Both the position numbers and the translations under genes were made by a program. A DNA stretch of 64,000 nucleotides from Gerris lacustris (Eukaryota; Arthropoda; Insecta; Hemiptera; Gerridae), in contig OX578286.1 in assembly GCA_951217055.1 (NCBI GenBank), positions 11,109,550 through 11,173,549 of the forward strand. The letters run 5' to 3'. The notes beneath the pieces were generated by a model. It did no database searches. It was not told the DNA's origin and saw only the letters and a program-made list of their open reading frames with translations. How positions within the stretch are numbered: position 1 is the stretch's first letter; each line of letters begins with the position of its first letter. Of the stretch, positions 10,985 through 21,489 are shown one piece after another.

Positions 10985-11215
10985 TATGCTACAAACATTT
11001 GAATTTAAGATTTTGATGAATTTACACGTTTTGAGCTCCTCTGAGTTTAAAAAAAGTTGCTTTTTACAAAATATTGTTTTTTGGTCTTTAGCCTGTCGTC
11101 TGTGCAGATACTTGCGGAGCCTATAAACTCTGGGCCCATGTGAATGAAATTTAGCATAAAGGTTCAGAAAAATCATACAATAAGAAGAAATCAAGGAATG
11201 GATTTTAGCTCCAAA
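10985..11215 (+). repeat. Family D dispersed repeat, copy D2
   Basis: Contains TTTACACGTTTTGAGCTCCT, CTGAGTT, the TCGTCTGTGC word, ATGTGAATGAAATTTAGCAT and CAGAAAAATCATACAATAAG. The order matches 32935-33140 and, more weakly, 5255-5490. A family A fragment follows after about 10 bp. Confidence 0.6.
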
Positions 11216-11223
11216 TTTAGGAG

Positions 11224-11392
11224 TAATAATGACCTACTATTCAGATTTCATTAAAATCAGACGACTAGTTTTTAAGTTGAGTTCATTCGCAAAAATTTAG
11301 CGACACACAGACACGGAACCAAAAATTTTATGTGATGTCTAAAATGGATTTCTGTCTCAGAATTTTTGAAATCTGAGATTTGTCCTTTAATT
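11224..11392 (+). mobile_element. Family A internal fragment (A4)
   Basis: Carries AATGACCTACTATTCAGATT, the module TTCATTAAAATCAGACGACT and AGTTTTTAAG, then ACACACAGACACGGAACC and GGATTTCTGTCTCAGAATTT. Both termini are missing. It follows D2 with almost no gap, so the join could be a recombination point. Confidence 0.7.
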
Positions 11393-12907
11393 TATATATG
11401 CATATATAATTGGAAAATTTATTTTCAGAATACAAAATTTTAATTTGAAGTGAGAAATATGAAATCAACAAAGATATATTATATAACGTAGATATATATT
11501 TATATAAAATAGAAAAGAAGACATATTTCTCTTAGGTTTTAGTATATATTTTTTGTTGTTATTATATTTTATCATATATTCTATTTTTCAAATTCACTTT
11601 TTGCGTGTTGTTTTTTTTCATGTTATTAAAATAATGATTGTCACAAAATGAAAAAAAAAAACGGGGGGGGGGGGGGGGGGGGGGTAAAAGGTAGAGAGAT
11701 GGAACCCATAAATACATGATATAGTTTTTTTTCGCTTAAAGACTGGGAGGAAACAATAATACAGCCAAACACACACCCACACATATATAAATATATATAG
11801 TATATACATAAAATGAGGTAAAATATAAAACCGAAGATGAAAATTGGAATACTAAGGATCATATATATATATTTATATATGCAGAGAAAAAAATAAATAT
11901 ATAAAAAAAATCGGAACGAGTAAAAATTGCGACCCCCCCCCCTCCACTCTCTAAACCCAGCACACAAATTATTTGCATACCAACCAATATAACCCCCTCC
12001 CCCTCCCTCCCCCCTCCTAAAAAGAAATGCTTCTCCGTGAATAGGAAGACAAAAAAAATTCCCAAGGAAAAAAAACAGGAGCAGAATAAGCTGGTTGTTT
12101 TGAGAAAGATAAATAAAATTTGGTCCTCCAAGATGGGCTAATATATATATATATATATATATATATTGTTTTTTATTTTTTTTAAAAAAAAGATGAAAAA
12201 ATTCTGGATATGAAAATTTTTAGCAATTTGAGAATACTTTTAGGATTGGAATGGGTTTATATCATAAGGAAATTTATATTTTTTACTGCTGGAATTTCGA
12301 AAGACCTCTTCAATTTATATATCCAAGACGGTTTTATACATATTTCGAGAAGACAATCATCTTTTTTTTTTTATTATTATAAATCATAAAATATATATAT
12401 AAATATATTTCTAGAGCTTTAAAAAATCAAGTATATAGTTATTGAAGTATATAAAGGTCAGATGGGGAAACACTTAAAATAAAAGTTTATGTAGGTTCTG
12501 ATGTCAACTTATTTTTCGGTTTTATAGTTGGTTTTTTTTTTTTGTATAAATGAGAAATAGTTGAGCGTGAAGATTTGAATTGCTTGTCATTTCATTTTAA
12601 GCTCTTATTTTCACTGCTGGTTTTATGAAGTTTTTTAATGTTATTGAAGAGGGCGGTTTTTTTTGTTCTTTTGTTAATATTTAAAAGGATGAGGAAAAAA
12701 TATTAAAAAAATAAAATTACAGAATAGCTGCTAAAATTTATTTTATAAGAAGAAAAAGTTATGAGGATGCTGTTTTGTTTTGATGAATCGAAAATGTTGT
12801 TAAGATTGAAGACTATCATATGCAATAAAGATTATAGTGGGTATAGGTACGGGTACAAAAGATATGAACAAATTAAACTAGAAGATAGCTTTATAAGGGA
12901 TTCAGAA
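11393..12907. other. Low-complexity region with homopolymers
   Basis: No gene recognised. It holds a run of 22 G at 11663-11684, poly-C runs near 11934 and 12000, several short (AT)n stretches (a clean one near 12140-12166) and poly-T. Overlapping minus-strand frames at 11618-12131 encode homopolymer-like peptides (Pro, Phe, Tyr/Ile) and come from composition alone. Confidence 0.6.
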
Positions 12908-13531
12908 TAGTCTGCAAATTAGTGTAGCGCGTGGTGATTTAGGCACTTCTTTAGATTGTTACTCCCCTTATAAAAATAACAGAAGGGGTGCGGAATATTC
13001 TTATTGAGACTGTTACTCCCCTTATAAAAACAGAAGTGTGATATTCCTTTGTACCAAACTACATTAGACTAATTATCCCTTTGTCTTATCAGTTATTTAG
13101 TCATATATATTCTAAAAAAATATTAGAAAAAAAGTATCATCTTAGCACAATATATTAAGCAGATACCCTTGAAATTTATCTGAGGCTATCTGCGGGCTAC
13201 TGTCGTTAAAGCAACGAAATTTATTAAATGTATGTTTGTGGGCATGTGGAGGAGAAACAAACTGACGCAGAAGGTTAAAACTTATATGGGACTAACAATG
13301 GGCTAATTATGACCAACCATCTAAATTTCTTTAAAATCGGAGAGGTAGTTTTTAAATTACGTTGCTTCACAAAAATTGAACTAACACCAGTCAGAGACGG
13401 GACCCAAAATGTTCCGTGATGTCCTGAAGGGATTTCTGTCTTAGAATTTTTGAAATTGGAGACATAAAAAATATGTTCGCTTTCAGAATAATCACATAGC
13501 TTCTGTTACCATCGGTAAAATCGGAAGGAAA
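12908..13531 (+). mobile_element. Family A copy split by an E element (A5)
   Basis: The 5' terminus appears at 12908 as TAGTCTGCAAATTAGTGTAG. Family E sequence interrupts it at 12945-13138, and family A resumes near 13141 and continues to its terminal hairpin (GCTTCTGTTACCATCGGTAA, then TCGGAAGG). Part of the 5' half is also missing. The order shows that E inserted after A. Confidence 0.75.
12945..13138. mobile_element. Family E MITE nested in family A (E3)
   Basis: Starts ACTTCTTTAGATTGTTACTC. It holds a second internal copy of the terminal motif (GAGACTGTTACTCCCCTTAT near 13006) and the shared body CAGAAGTGTGATATTCCTTT. The right end is diverged. Confidence 0.7.
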
Positions 13532-13629
13532 TGTTTGGGATGAAATTTACATATACTTAAAAAATCGATCCGATAAATCGAACAAAACTTTCTCTTACAA
13601 ATGGATCCTTCAGTACAGGTTCCAAATAG

Positions 13630-14312
13630 CATAATTGTTAAGGTTAACGGAGAAGATAGATGTCCAAGGTGTAAAGAGAAGAGAGAAGGTGGTGCCCAAA
13701 GTGTATAGAGAAGAGAGAAGGTGGTGCCCAAGGTGTAAAGAGAAGAGAGAAGGCGGTGCCCAAAGTCTATAAAGTGGAGAGAAAGGTGGTGCAAAGGAGT
13801 ATCCGAGAAGAGAAAAGGTTGTGCCCAAAGAGTATAGAGAAAAGAGAATCTGGAGTATAAAGTGGAGAGAAAGGTGGGGCTCAAGAAGTATCAGAGAAGA
13901 GAGAAGGTGGTCCCTAAAGTGTATAGAGAAGAGAGAAGGTGGTGCCCAAAGTGTATAGAGAAAAGAGAATGGGGTGCCCAAAGTGTATAGAGAAGAGAGA
14001 AGGTGGTGCTCAAGGTGTATAGAGAAAAGAGAATGGGGTGCCCAAAGTGTATAAAGTGGAGAGAAAGGTGGTGCTCAAGGAGTATCAGAGAAGAGAGAAG
14101 GTGGTCCCCAAAGTGTATAGAGAAGAGAGAAGGTGGCGCCCAAAGTGTATAGAGAAGAGAGAAGGTGGTGCTCAAGGTGTATAGAGAAAAGAGAATGGGG
14201 TGCCCAAAGTGTATAAAGTGGAGAGAAAGGTGGTGCTCAAGGAGTATCAGAGAAGAGAGAAGGTGGTCCCCAAAGTGTATAGAGAAGAGAGAAGGTGGTG
14301 CTCAAGGTGTAT
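13630..14312. repeat. Purine-rich 32-bp satellite with 160-bp higher order
   Basis: About 21 units near GTGTATAGAGAAGAGAGAAG then GTGGTGCCCAAA (32 bp). The second half shows a higher-order period: the variant CCCAAAGTGTATAAAGTGGA recurs about 161 bp apart (14041 and 14202), equal to five units. Minus-strand frames reading Leu-Tyr-Thr-Leu repeats are by-products. Confidence 0.9.
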
Positions 14313-15337
14313 ATAGTACTCAAAACTCTTTGGGTGTTACATAGTAAGAAACATCCTCGAAATACATTAACAATGTACATAACATATTATGTAATTGTTG
14401 TCTCACCATTCGAAAGATTTTCTCTTTTTGCTATTAACATGTGAAGTTATAATAGGCATAAGCAAGTGTGAGTATACATTTTTAAAAAATGGATGTTAAT
14501 TAAACATCTGAGATAATGGTACAAATGAGACTGTTGCTTTTCAAGCGTGGAAAGGAATGGTACGAAAATTCAACCCTTACAAAAAGTTACATGCGAGGTA
14601 AGAAAGGTATAAAGGATTGCAGATAAAACTTTAAAAAAAGGGCTATTGTCAAAAAGATTTTCAGGTTCATCAAGGTCAAAAAGGCGACCTTATAGCGGAT
14701 AGGTTTATAAAAACCAGAGGAAGGATTTGTTTGCAATACTTGACTACATCCTGTGGGGTTATAAAACATCCTGCTGGTAGCTAAATGAAGGGTTAGGATT
14801 ATTAGTTGTTGGAAGGTTCTATGGGATAAAGAAGGGTTTATTTGTTGTAAGGGAAGATCATTTTGATTTAGAACGGTATCATTTTCAACAATACCCAGAC
14901 AACCCTTTTAAAACCTACCTGACTTACAATCGTACAATCAGGAGCATTCGGTTAGAGTGCAGGTTGACTTGAGGGGAGATTTTTATACCTGAGAATGGTG
15001 AAAACAAGTTGAGAGCATGTATAGGGGACGATATCATGGGTATCATATCCATGAAATGAGAATCACTTTGATTAGTAACGAAGTAGTTAGATTTATGGAT
15101 ATTGTAGAAGTGATTGGGAATCTATATTGCATAATGTTCTCACATTATTTAATTCTTGAGCCTTCTTTTAGATTTAGAGACAGAATTTAGTTGTAATCAA
15201 AGGCAGATAAGCGTAAGGATTGCATATTTTTAGAAATAATGAAATACATGTCTTCATTAAAAGTAACTATATTACAAAAATAATGCTATCCACTCTGAAT
15301 TAAATAGAATTTGCGGTCAGCTAAGATCAGTCAAAAG
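14313..15337. other. Unassigned non-coding stretch
   Basis: I recognise no gene, repeat copy or splice-like exon. Base composition is slightly less extreme than in neighbouring regions, but stops are frequent on both strands. Confidence 0.45.
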
Positions 15338-15908
15338 TAAAGTAAGGGGTAGCACATAGCTTTCTCTTATCTTATCTCGTACTTTATAGATAGTACACTT
15401 TAAGACGCCATTATTGTCTACTTTGTTTAATTGTTTCCTCCGTTTTTCTTAATCTGTCAAAATAATTTTGATTTTTTACATGAATTAAAGTATCAATTTA
15501 GCAAAAGTTAAAGAGCGCTTTAAATTAATCCGGGGCTGTGGGTTACTTTCGATAAACTATTAAAGTTTCATACAAATCAGATGAGTATTTTTGAAGCTAT
15601 TGGTATAAATAAATGTATGTTTGTGCGCATACATGTTGAAGAGAAACACATGGGTGCAGAAGGTTGAAACTTCTATGGGACCAACAATGGGCTAATTATG
15701 ACCTACCATACAAATTTCACTAAAGTCGGACGAGTAGTATTTGTTGGTTCAGACAGACAGACAAACCGACAGACTGACACGGAACTAAAAATGTTCCCTG
15801 ATGTCTGAAACGGGTTTATGTCTTGGATTTTTGAAATTGGAGACAACAAAATTTCGTTCTACAGAACGATCACATAGCTTCCATTACCTTTGGTAAGCTC
15901 GGCAGCAA
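15338..15908 (+). mobile_element. Family A, near full-length (A6)
   Basis: Runs from GTAGCACATAGCTTTCTC through AGTATCAATTTAGCAAAAGT, CTTCTATGGGACCAACAATG and the module CAAATTTCACTAAAGTCGGA to the terminal hairpin (GCTTCCATTACCTTTGGTAA, then GCTCGGCAGC). The extreme 5' bases are missing. Confidence 0.8.
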
Positions 15909-16154
15909 AATTAGTTTCCATATTTCTATTGTATATAAAATCCAAATACCACTCACTGACTGACGCGACATGATATCTCTGAAACCGCTAGACCTATGAC
16001 CGTGACATTCTGTAGGTAGGTTTCCTTTACCACCTAAGAGCTCGCTAAGAAATCTTTTTAGCGTACATAAAATACCCGAAATTTGAAGATATCTCCGGTA
16101 CAAATTTTACTAAAACTTTTAAGAGGTGTTGGAGAAGAACACCTTCTCGACCAA

Positions 16155-16352
16155 CCTTGAAATCTCGAACCATCCGAACCACCTCCAACCATCTCGAACC
16201 ACCTCCAACCATCTCCAACCACCTCCAACCATCTCGAACCACCTCCAACCATCTCGAACCATCTCGAACCACCTCGGAGCACCTTCAACCTTATCCAATC
16301 ACTTTGAACTACCTTGGACAACCTCCAATCAGCTCGGTCCACCTCCAACCAC
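16155..16352. repeat. Pyrimidine-rich minisatellite CCATCTCGAACCACCTCCAA
   Basis: 10/20 bp repeats alternating CCATCTCGAA and CCACCTCCAA, about ten 20 bp units with decay toward the right. Both strands have long open frames here (for example 16126-16464 plus, 16058-16390 minus) because the unit lacks stops. The encoded Asn-His-Leu-Gln-Pro or Trp-Leu-Glu-Val repeats show no domain. Confidence 0.9.
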
Positions 16353-16418
16353 CATGAACCATTTCCAACCATCTCAGACAGACAAACCACATCACTTACT
16401 TGTGCTGGATAAATTAGA

Positions 16419-16996
16419 CCTAGAGGTCGACCAAGAAGTCATGGAAATGAGAGGAGTGCGCTAGTGTCGCCATGTACAGTCAGTTTTTGATATAATAGAC
16501 CACGGTAAAAAAACACAGTGTTGTTCTTCTGTTATAAATAATTTTATTTTTGATAACTTCTATATGTTTTAAATATTTTTTGCAACAGGCAACACTGTAC
16601 CTGATAAGAAATCACTAATAATATACGATAATATCTTTATATTATTACTTATTGATTATTCATAATAATATTCTTTAAATCTAAATCGATAAATGTTTTC
16701 CTTAATCTATTTATTTTCTTCCTCTTTATTTCTGAGTTTGATTTGGATTTAGAACAGTTGTGACTATAGTTCGTGCTGTATAAAAACAAACAAAACAGGA
16801 AACCTAACAGATTGGAAACCTTCCTGTTGTTATTCGTGAGATTTGACATAACTGGGCATGTCATACAAACTAGGAATGGTTATTGTCTTAGCATCCGACT
16901 GTACTGACTTCGGCACTACTCGGAAGTTCCGATTTTAAACGAAGTTAAGCTTTCCGCTTCTCCCGTGTTCATGACTTCTTGGTCGACCTCTAGTAG
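16419..16996. repeat. Inverted repeat of about 26 bp around 525 bp
   Basis: CTAGAGGTCGACCAAGAAGT then CATG at 16422-16445 is matched inverted by CATGACTTCTTGGTCGACCT then CTAG at about 16970-16993. The right arm lies in the 5S-like sequence. The arms could be ends of an unnamed element or two 5S-derived fragments in opposite orientation. Confidence 0.65.
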
Positions 16997-17013
16997 AACT
17001 TACTCGGACGGGG
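16895..17013 (+). pseudogene. 5S rRNA-like sequence, degenerate
   Basis: A stretch of about 119 bp lines up with the general shape of metazoan 5S rRNA. CGACTGTAC lies near the 5' end, CCGATTTTAAACGAAGTTAA then GC stands where the box A region (CCGAUCACCGAAGUUAAGC) should be, and GACTTCTTGGTCGACC stands where the box C region should be. The GAAGTTAAGC word is at 16941-16950, about 46 bases in, as in real 5S genes. Many other positions differ, so it is a pseudogene or a 5S-derived SINE head rather than a working gene. Confidence 0.4.
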
Positions 17014-17357
17014 CAGACTTGGCTAAACCAATGATCTCATAACGTTTTATTATATATAGGGTTAGTATTTATGCATATATCCTTACACAATTATCTAAAT
17101 TGGAGCCATGTGATAAAGCTACTTTACTGTGGTGTAATAAAATGCAACATTCGTAACTTCGCATTTCAAGAAACTTAATAATGAAATAAAGATAATACAG
17201 CGCAGCGACCGAAGATAAAAATGATTTACTGCATCATTTCATTTAATTTCAATATGTAACATTCAATTTTTCGTAAATAGTATGAGCTTCTATAAAATCT
17301 ATCTGTAGGCTAAAGGTTTTAATGTATTATACCAGTACTATTTTGCAACCATATCAA

Positions 17358-17470
<113 letters not shown>

Positions 17471-17944
17471 CCTATATTACACTAAATAAAAATATATATG
17501 CATAATAAAGGGAAAAAGAAAAAAAAATCATGAAAGATGATAGAGTCGACAGAAGTGCAACCTTGTAGTTACCCGAGTGAATTACAAGGTAGGTAAAAAA
17601 AAAAGAAAAAATAAGCCACGACTTTAGTGAAAGAGTACTATTCTCGAGAGATACTGCAGGGGAAGGGATGGAAGAGGTAATAGTAATCAGCAAGGGTATT
17701 CAAACTCAACATACCCTCCCCGTATTACTGCTTTATATATATTCCGAAAGGAAAGTAAAGGGGGGGGGGGAATAGAAGTAATTTCTGGGAGAGAAATAAG
17801 AAGAGACCCTGCTGTTATTTTCTTGGGAAAGCTTCAAGTCTTCAAATATAAGGGAAAAGACTCCATAAAAGACCTTTACTCCATTCCAACCCAAACCTTT
17901 ATTCCTTCAAAAAAATAAAATAACCTTCATTTTTCTCTCTAATA

Positions 17945-17947
17945 TAC

Positions 17948-18005
<58 letters not shown>
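17945..18005. repeat. (AT)n microsatellite with adjacent hairpin
   Basis: About 60 bp of AT. It is followed by AGAGAATATATATATATAAT then ATTCTCT, a short perfect palindrome. Confidence 0.95.
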
Positions 18006-18008
<3 letters not shown>

Positions 18009-18374
18009 GGATGTAGAGAATATATATATATAATATTCTCTATTTTTATGCTATCTACCATATCCTATTTTATTGGAGATTTTTCTCATCTTTTTATTAC
18101 CCTTTACGCTAAAAATTTCATTCTAGTTTCTTTTATTTTAACTTCGTTTTTTCTTATAAATAAATAAAATTCTGGAATTGATTATATTATTCTTCTCATT
18201 TCGTAGATATAAATATACATACATAAGTTATAATTATAATAATAATTATTATTATTATTATAGCTTTATCGACATTTCTTTTTAAAAGCAAAAGCCTCCC
18301 TATTTAGGGGTAATTGTAAGGTTATAAGTTCCATAGTGCTATCCTAATTGATTTTTAATTTTATTCTTCTAACT

Positions 18375-19125
18375 TTGCTTATTTGGAGTAGCCCTATGCC
18401 ATAGCCTTCCTAATCTTTCCGAGAATTCGTCTGCCCATCTTCTTGCTGGTCTTCCTCTCTTCCTATTCTTTCCATATGGGGTCCATTCCGTCGCTTTTCT
18501 CGGCTATCTTTCTGTGTACATCCTGTACTCGTGTCCAGCCCATTTCCACTTCAATTTGTGACCTTTTCTCATTAAACTTCTCCCTCCATATCTTTTTATT
18601 ATTTCTTTGTTCTTAATTTTCTCTTATACCAAACATTGCTCTTGTTATCTGGCATTGTGCGGAGACTAATGGTGCGTTTACACGTGACACTTCTCTCCGG
18701 CAATAAATGTCAAGTGTCAGACAGAAATCACTTTGAGTGTTTACATCTGAGAGAAATTGCTTGAGATTAATGTCGGAGATATATGTCTGACACTTCTCGC
18801 AATGCTTAAATTTGCAATAAATGTAAGAAGAGGAGTCTGAATTTTCAAATAATCGGTGTTTACATCTGTTAGTATAGAAGTGTCGACACTTATAGCTGAG
18901 AGTAGAAACATAAATCTCAGACATACATTTTTCGGTGTTTACACAACTGAGATTTCTGTCTGACATAAATATCATGCAATAAATGTCAAGTGTAAACGCG
19001 CCTTAACTACTCCTTTAATTTTTGGGTTAAGACCCAGGTCTGACTTCCATATAGAATGGCTGGAAATATGCAGCATTGTAATATTCTAAATTTTATGTTC
19101 TCGGATACACTTAAAAATGAGTAAA
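18375..19125 (-). pseudogene. Non-LTR retrotransposon reverse-transcriptase tail, broken
   Basis: Read on the minus strand from 19125, the sequence gives ILYGSQTWVLT, a motif typical of the C-terminal end of RTE/CR1/Jockey-type reverse transcriptases. After an inserted MITE (18671-19002) it continues with SAQCQITRAMFGI, then in shifted frames KWKWAGHEYRM and RKRGRPARRWADEF. These are the usual WAGH and GRP..RW tail motifs of LINE ORF2. Frameshifts and stops make it inactive, and the endonuclease and catalytic RT core are absent. The gene would have encoded the enzyme that copies LINE RNA into target DNA. Confidence 0.75.
18671..19002. mobile_element. MITE inside the LINE relic, Harbinger-like
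   Basis: A 332 bp insertion with TIRs GGTGCGTTTACAC and GTGTAAACGCGCC. The flanks can be read as a TTA target duplication (minus strand: TTA-AGGCGCG at one side, GCACCA-TTA at the other), which suits PIF/Harbinger. The inside is full of short inverted words (TGTCAAGTGTCAGACAGAAA, TGTCTGACACTTCTCGCAAT). It splits the reverse-transcriptase tail between the ILYGSQTW and QITRAMFG segments, so the original LINE reading can be followed across it. Confidence 0.8.
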
Positions 19126-19225
19126 CTTTGAATAGGTAGGGTAAATTAAAAGGGATACAGAACATATAAATATTAACTCCAACTCTGGTATTTGAACCAC
19201 AAATATTTTGATTTCCATTATAACT

Positions 19226-19672
19226 TTATGATGAAGGAACGATGTTGTTCCAATTATGATTTTTTTAAGTTCCTTAAAGGCACGTTACGGCATCTAAGCC
19301 CGTGAATGAATCTGAAAAAAACGACCGTCACGAATTCGACGGACGACGATAACTTGAGTAAAAGATGGCCTAGTTAGTTGAAATTTGCTACACATGTTCA
19401 TTTTACCAATGCCAAGGACGAGTTCGTTGGACAACGTTATCCGCCCAATTTATTTATTTTATACTATATAATGATAAAAAAAAGTTTATCTTTTAGTTTT
19501 GTCTTAACTCCGCTAAGTACAAATAGTTAGTTACTTTTAATTTTTTGTCTTTTTGTAACACTTCCATGTACAAGTAGTTAACATCGTATAACTTAGCAGT
19601 GTGATTTTATCATTTATATTTAATAAAAAGCGTAAGGAACTTAGTTCCAACCGGGAGTCACACGTATATTTT
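19226..19672 (-). mobile_element. Family C, internally deleted copy (C6)
   Basis: Left end is a degraded terminus (CCAATTATGA, AAGTTCCTTAAAGGCACG). It goes through ACTTGAGTAAAAGATGGCC, ACACATGTTCATTTTACCAA and CGTTGGACAACGTTATCCGC, then jumps to TTTTGTCTTAACTCCGCTAA and ends at GTAAGGAACTTAGTTCCAAC. The roughly 300 bp middle segment of longer copies is missing. Confidence 0.75.
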
Positions 19673-20013
19673 TTTATCTATATTTCACGTCATTGTAAAG
19701 ATCCTCATAAAATCAAAGTACCGGTATTGAGGTCAATGTTAGTCAATGTTAAGTTTTGTAGTTAAAATGTTACGACGTTCTAATAAATTAATTATACATT
19801 TTCTAATCTTGAAATTGTGACTTGTCATTGTCAAGCCAAAACTTTGCCACATAAATGAGAGTTTATTACCAAAAGAATCCAACACTATCATTTGAATTAT
19901 TACAAAGTGTACAATTTTAGATTAAATTGTACAAGCTAGATAAGAAGGTCATCAAGGAATAACACAAACTGTCCTCTTCACGTAAATTGAAAAAACTTTA
20001 CTGCCAAAGCAGC

Positions 20014-20039
20014 TTTCAGCCTTCAAAAGGCATCATCAG
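20014..20039 (-). other. Hammerhead-like core, left arm
   Basis: On the minus strand: CTGATGA (20039-20033), then T-GCCTT-TTG-AAGGC-T, then GAAA (20017-20014). The possible stem III CTGC/GCAG follows outward. One extra base on each side of stem II and a bulge in stem III depart from the standard ribozyme, so activity is uncertain. Confidence 0.4.
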
Positions 20040-20247
20040 TAAGAACAAACAAGAAATATCGAGCTCAGGAAAAACTAACAAAACAATTAAAACTGACAGA
20101 CAAAAAGTCAAATAATTGTTCTTGCATAATCTTTTGCCATGTAAATTGCTTTTTTAATAATTTAAATACTTGTTTTTTTATGTTTGTCAGTTTTAATTGT
20201 TACGTAAGTTTTTGTTTAGCTTTATATTTCTTGTTTGTTCTTAGGCA

Positions 20248-20274
20248 CTGATGATGGTCTTTTGAAGGCTGAAA
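20248..20274 (+). other. Hammerhead-like core, right arm
   Basis: Plus strand CTGATGA (20248-20254), stem GGTCTT/AAGGCT with G-T pairs, then GAAA (20271-20274) and GCTGCTTTGGCAATAAC. It is the weaker of the two inverted copies; the stem III partner GCAG has become GCAA. Confidence 0.35.
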
Positions 20275-20344
20275 GCTGCTTTGGCAATAACGTTTTTTTT
20301 TTAATTTACGTAGAGAGACAGTTTGTGTTATTTCTTTAATTGTA

Positions 20345-21060
20345 TAAATTTAAGTTTTTGTAAAATAAATGATAATAGGGATGGGCCTAGCCAAGTGGGA
20401 AGTGCACTCGTTAGACTCGCTTGAAATCAAATACTTGAGATTGATAATAATATCATAGTCATGGTTTCGATTCTTGATCCTTGACTAGAGAGTTGAGAAT
20501 TGTGTCATGAGACTGTATTCGAGACTTGATGATTTAAGAAATTTTTTATAGTGATTTTCATACCAAACAGATGACTTAAGTATCTGATTTCCCATCCTGT
20601 AATCATCTCATTTTGTGATGATATGAACGTAAAATATAAATGATAAAGAGAATAAAAATGATAATAAAAACTAAATATATAATAAGTGTAATAACTAGGT
20701 AGAGTCCTTTAAAAAGTGATCCCGCAGATGAACTCTTCATTTTTTCGACCAGCAAATTGGTGGTGGAAGTATACAATATCCCTACGGCACTTAATTGTAC
20801 CTGCGCTACTGCCAGTATACAATTAATTGTACCTGCACTACTGCAGATCAAAAGTAGAGTTAAAAGTTAAAAATAGTTTATGAAAGGTAACGGAAAAAGG
20901 AGTGTGTACAAAAAAGTTTGTTAAAAGCACAAAGGAATTTAAATTTGTTTTTTGATTTGATGAAAAACAAATAACTGGTTCAAAAGGAATAAAACTAAAG
21001 AACATTTATACGTATTCTACCGTGAGATTGTTAGTTTGTTATAAATAAAATCCCTTTAAA
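20345..21060. other. Unassigned A+T-rich stretch
   Basis: No recognised gene or repeat family. A minus-strand frame at 20603-20851 has a hydrophobic C-terminal half from A+T-rich codons and no recognisable domain. Near 20760-20850 a short stretch containing AATTGTACCTGC and CTACTGC is duplicated locally. Confidence 0.45.
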
Positions 21061-21165
21061 GGTGTGGATACTAATATTATTTTTACAAAATGTTTTCTAC
21101 GCAGTTCAAGATTGTTTATAAATTCCCATAGAACGAGAGTTCGTGTAAATTTCCTGTCCCCTTTC

Positions 21166-21482
21166 TCCAACAGTCGAGAATGTTCCTACAAATTCCCTAA
21201 TTTGTCAGGAATCACAGAATCGAGAGCAGAAATCTTAAAGAATAAACGCACAAATTAAATCAGGAATGTTACGTTCATGAGATATATAATTCCAACAGTC
21301 GAGGATGTTCCTACAAATGCCCTACTTTATCTGAAATCACAGAAATCATAAAGAATAAACGCACGAATTAAAACTACTCCAATAGTCGATGATGTTCCAA
21401 CAAATGCCCTAATTTGTCTGGAATCCCAGAATCGAGGGCAGAAATCTTAGAGATTCAAGGCACGAATTAAAACTGGAATGTT
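21166..21482 (+). repeat. Tandem triplication, about 125-bp unit
   Basis: Three units starting near 21171, 21296 and 21383 (the second is shortened). They share TCCAACAGTCGAGAATGTTC, AAATGCCCTAATTTGTCTGG, GCAGAAATCTTAAAGAATAA and GCACGAATTAAA. The array ends exactly where the CpG-rich block begins. Confidence 0.8.
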
Positions 21483-21489
21483 AAGTTTA

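Larger units (their letters stand above)
19954..20337. mobile_element. Inverted-repeat element with hammerhead-like cores
   Basis: A 384 bp element of two inverted arms. The left has AATAACACAAACTGTC, TTTACTGCCAAAGCAGCTTT and CAGCCTTCAAAAGGCATCAT. The right holds their complements, ending GACAGTTTGTGTTATTTCTT. In each arm an outward-pointing strand reads CTGATGA, a short stem (GCCTT-TTG-AAGGC in the left arm), GAAA and a small stem-loop (CTGC-TTTG-GCAG). Penelope-like elements are known to carry hammerhead motifs in terminal repeats that may be inverted. I infer a Penelope-like terminal-repeat pair without its reverse transcriptase. A plain foldback MITE is the alternative. Confidence 0.6.

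Noticed and set aside
13492..14175. Minus-strand frames of 94-130 codons
   Set aside because: All come from the 32 bp purine-rich satellite. The Leu/Tyr/Ser-rich peptides repeat with the DNA unit.
16058..16464. Open frames of 110-112 codons on both strands
   Set aside because: They run over a 10/20 bp minisatellite without stop codons. The peptides are simple repeats.
18613..18975. 120-codon minus-strand frame rich in Cys and Ser
   Set aside because: Most of it runs through the MITE inserted in the LINE relic. Only the last 17 residues belong to the reverse-transcriptase tail.
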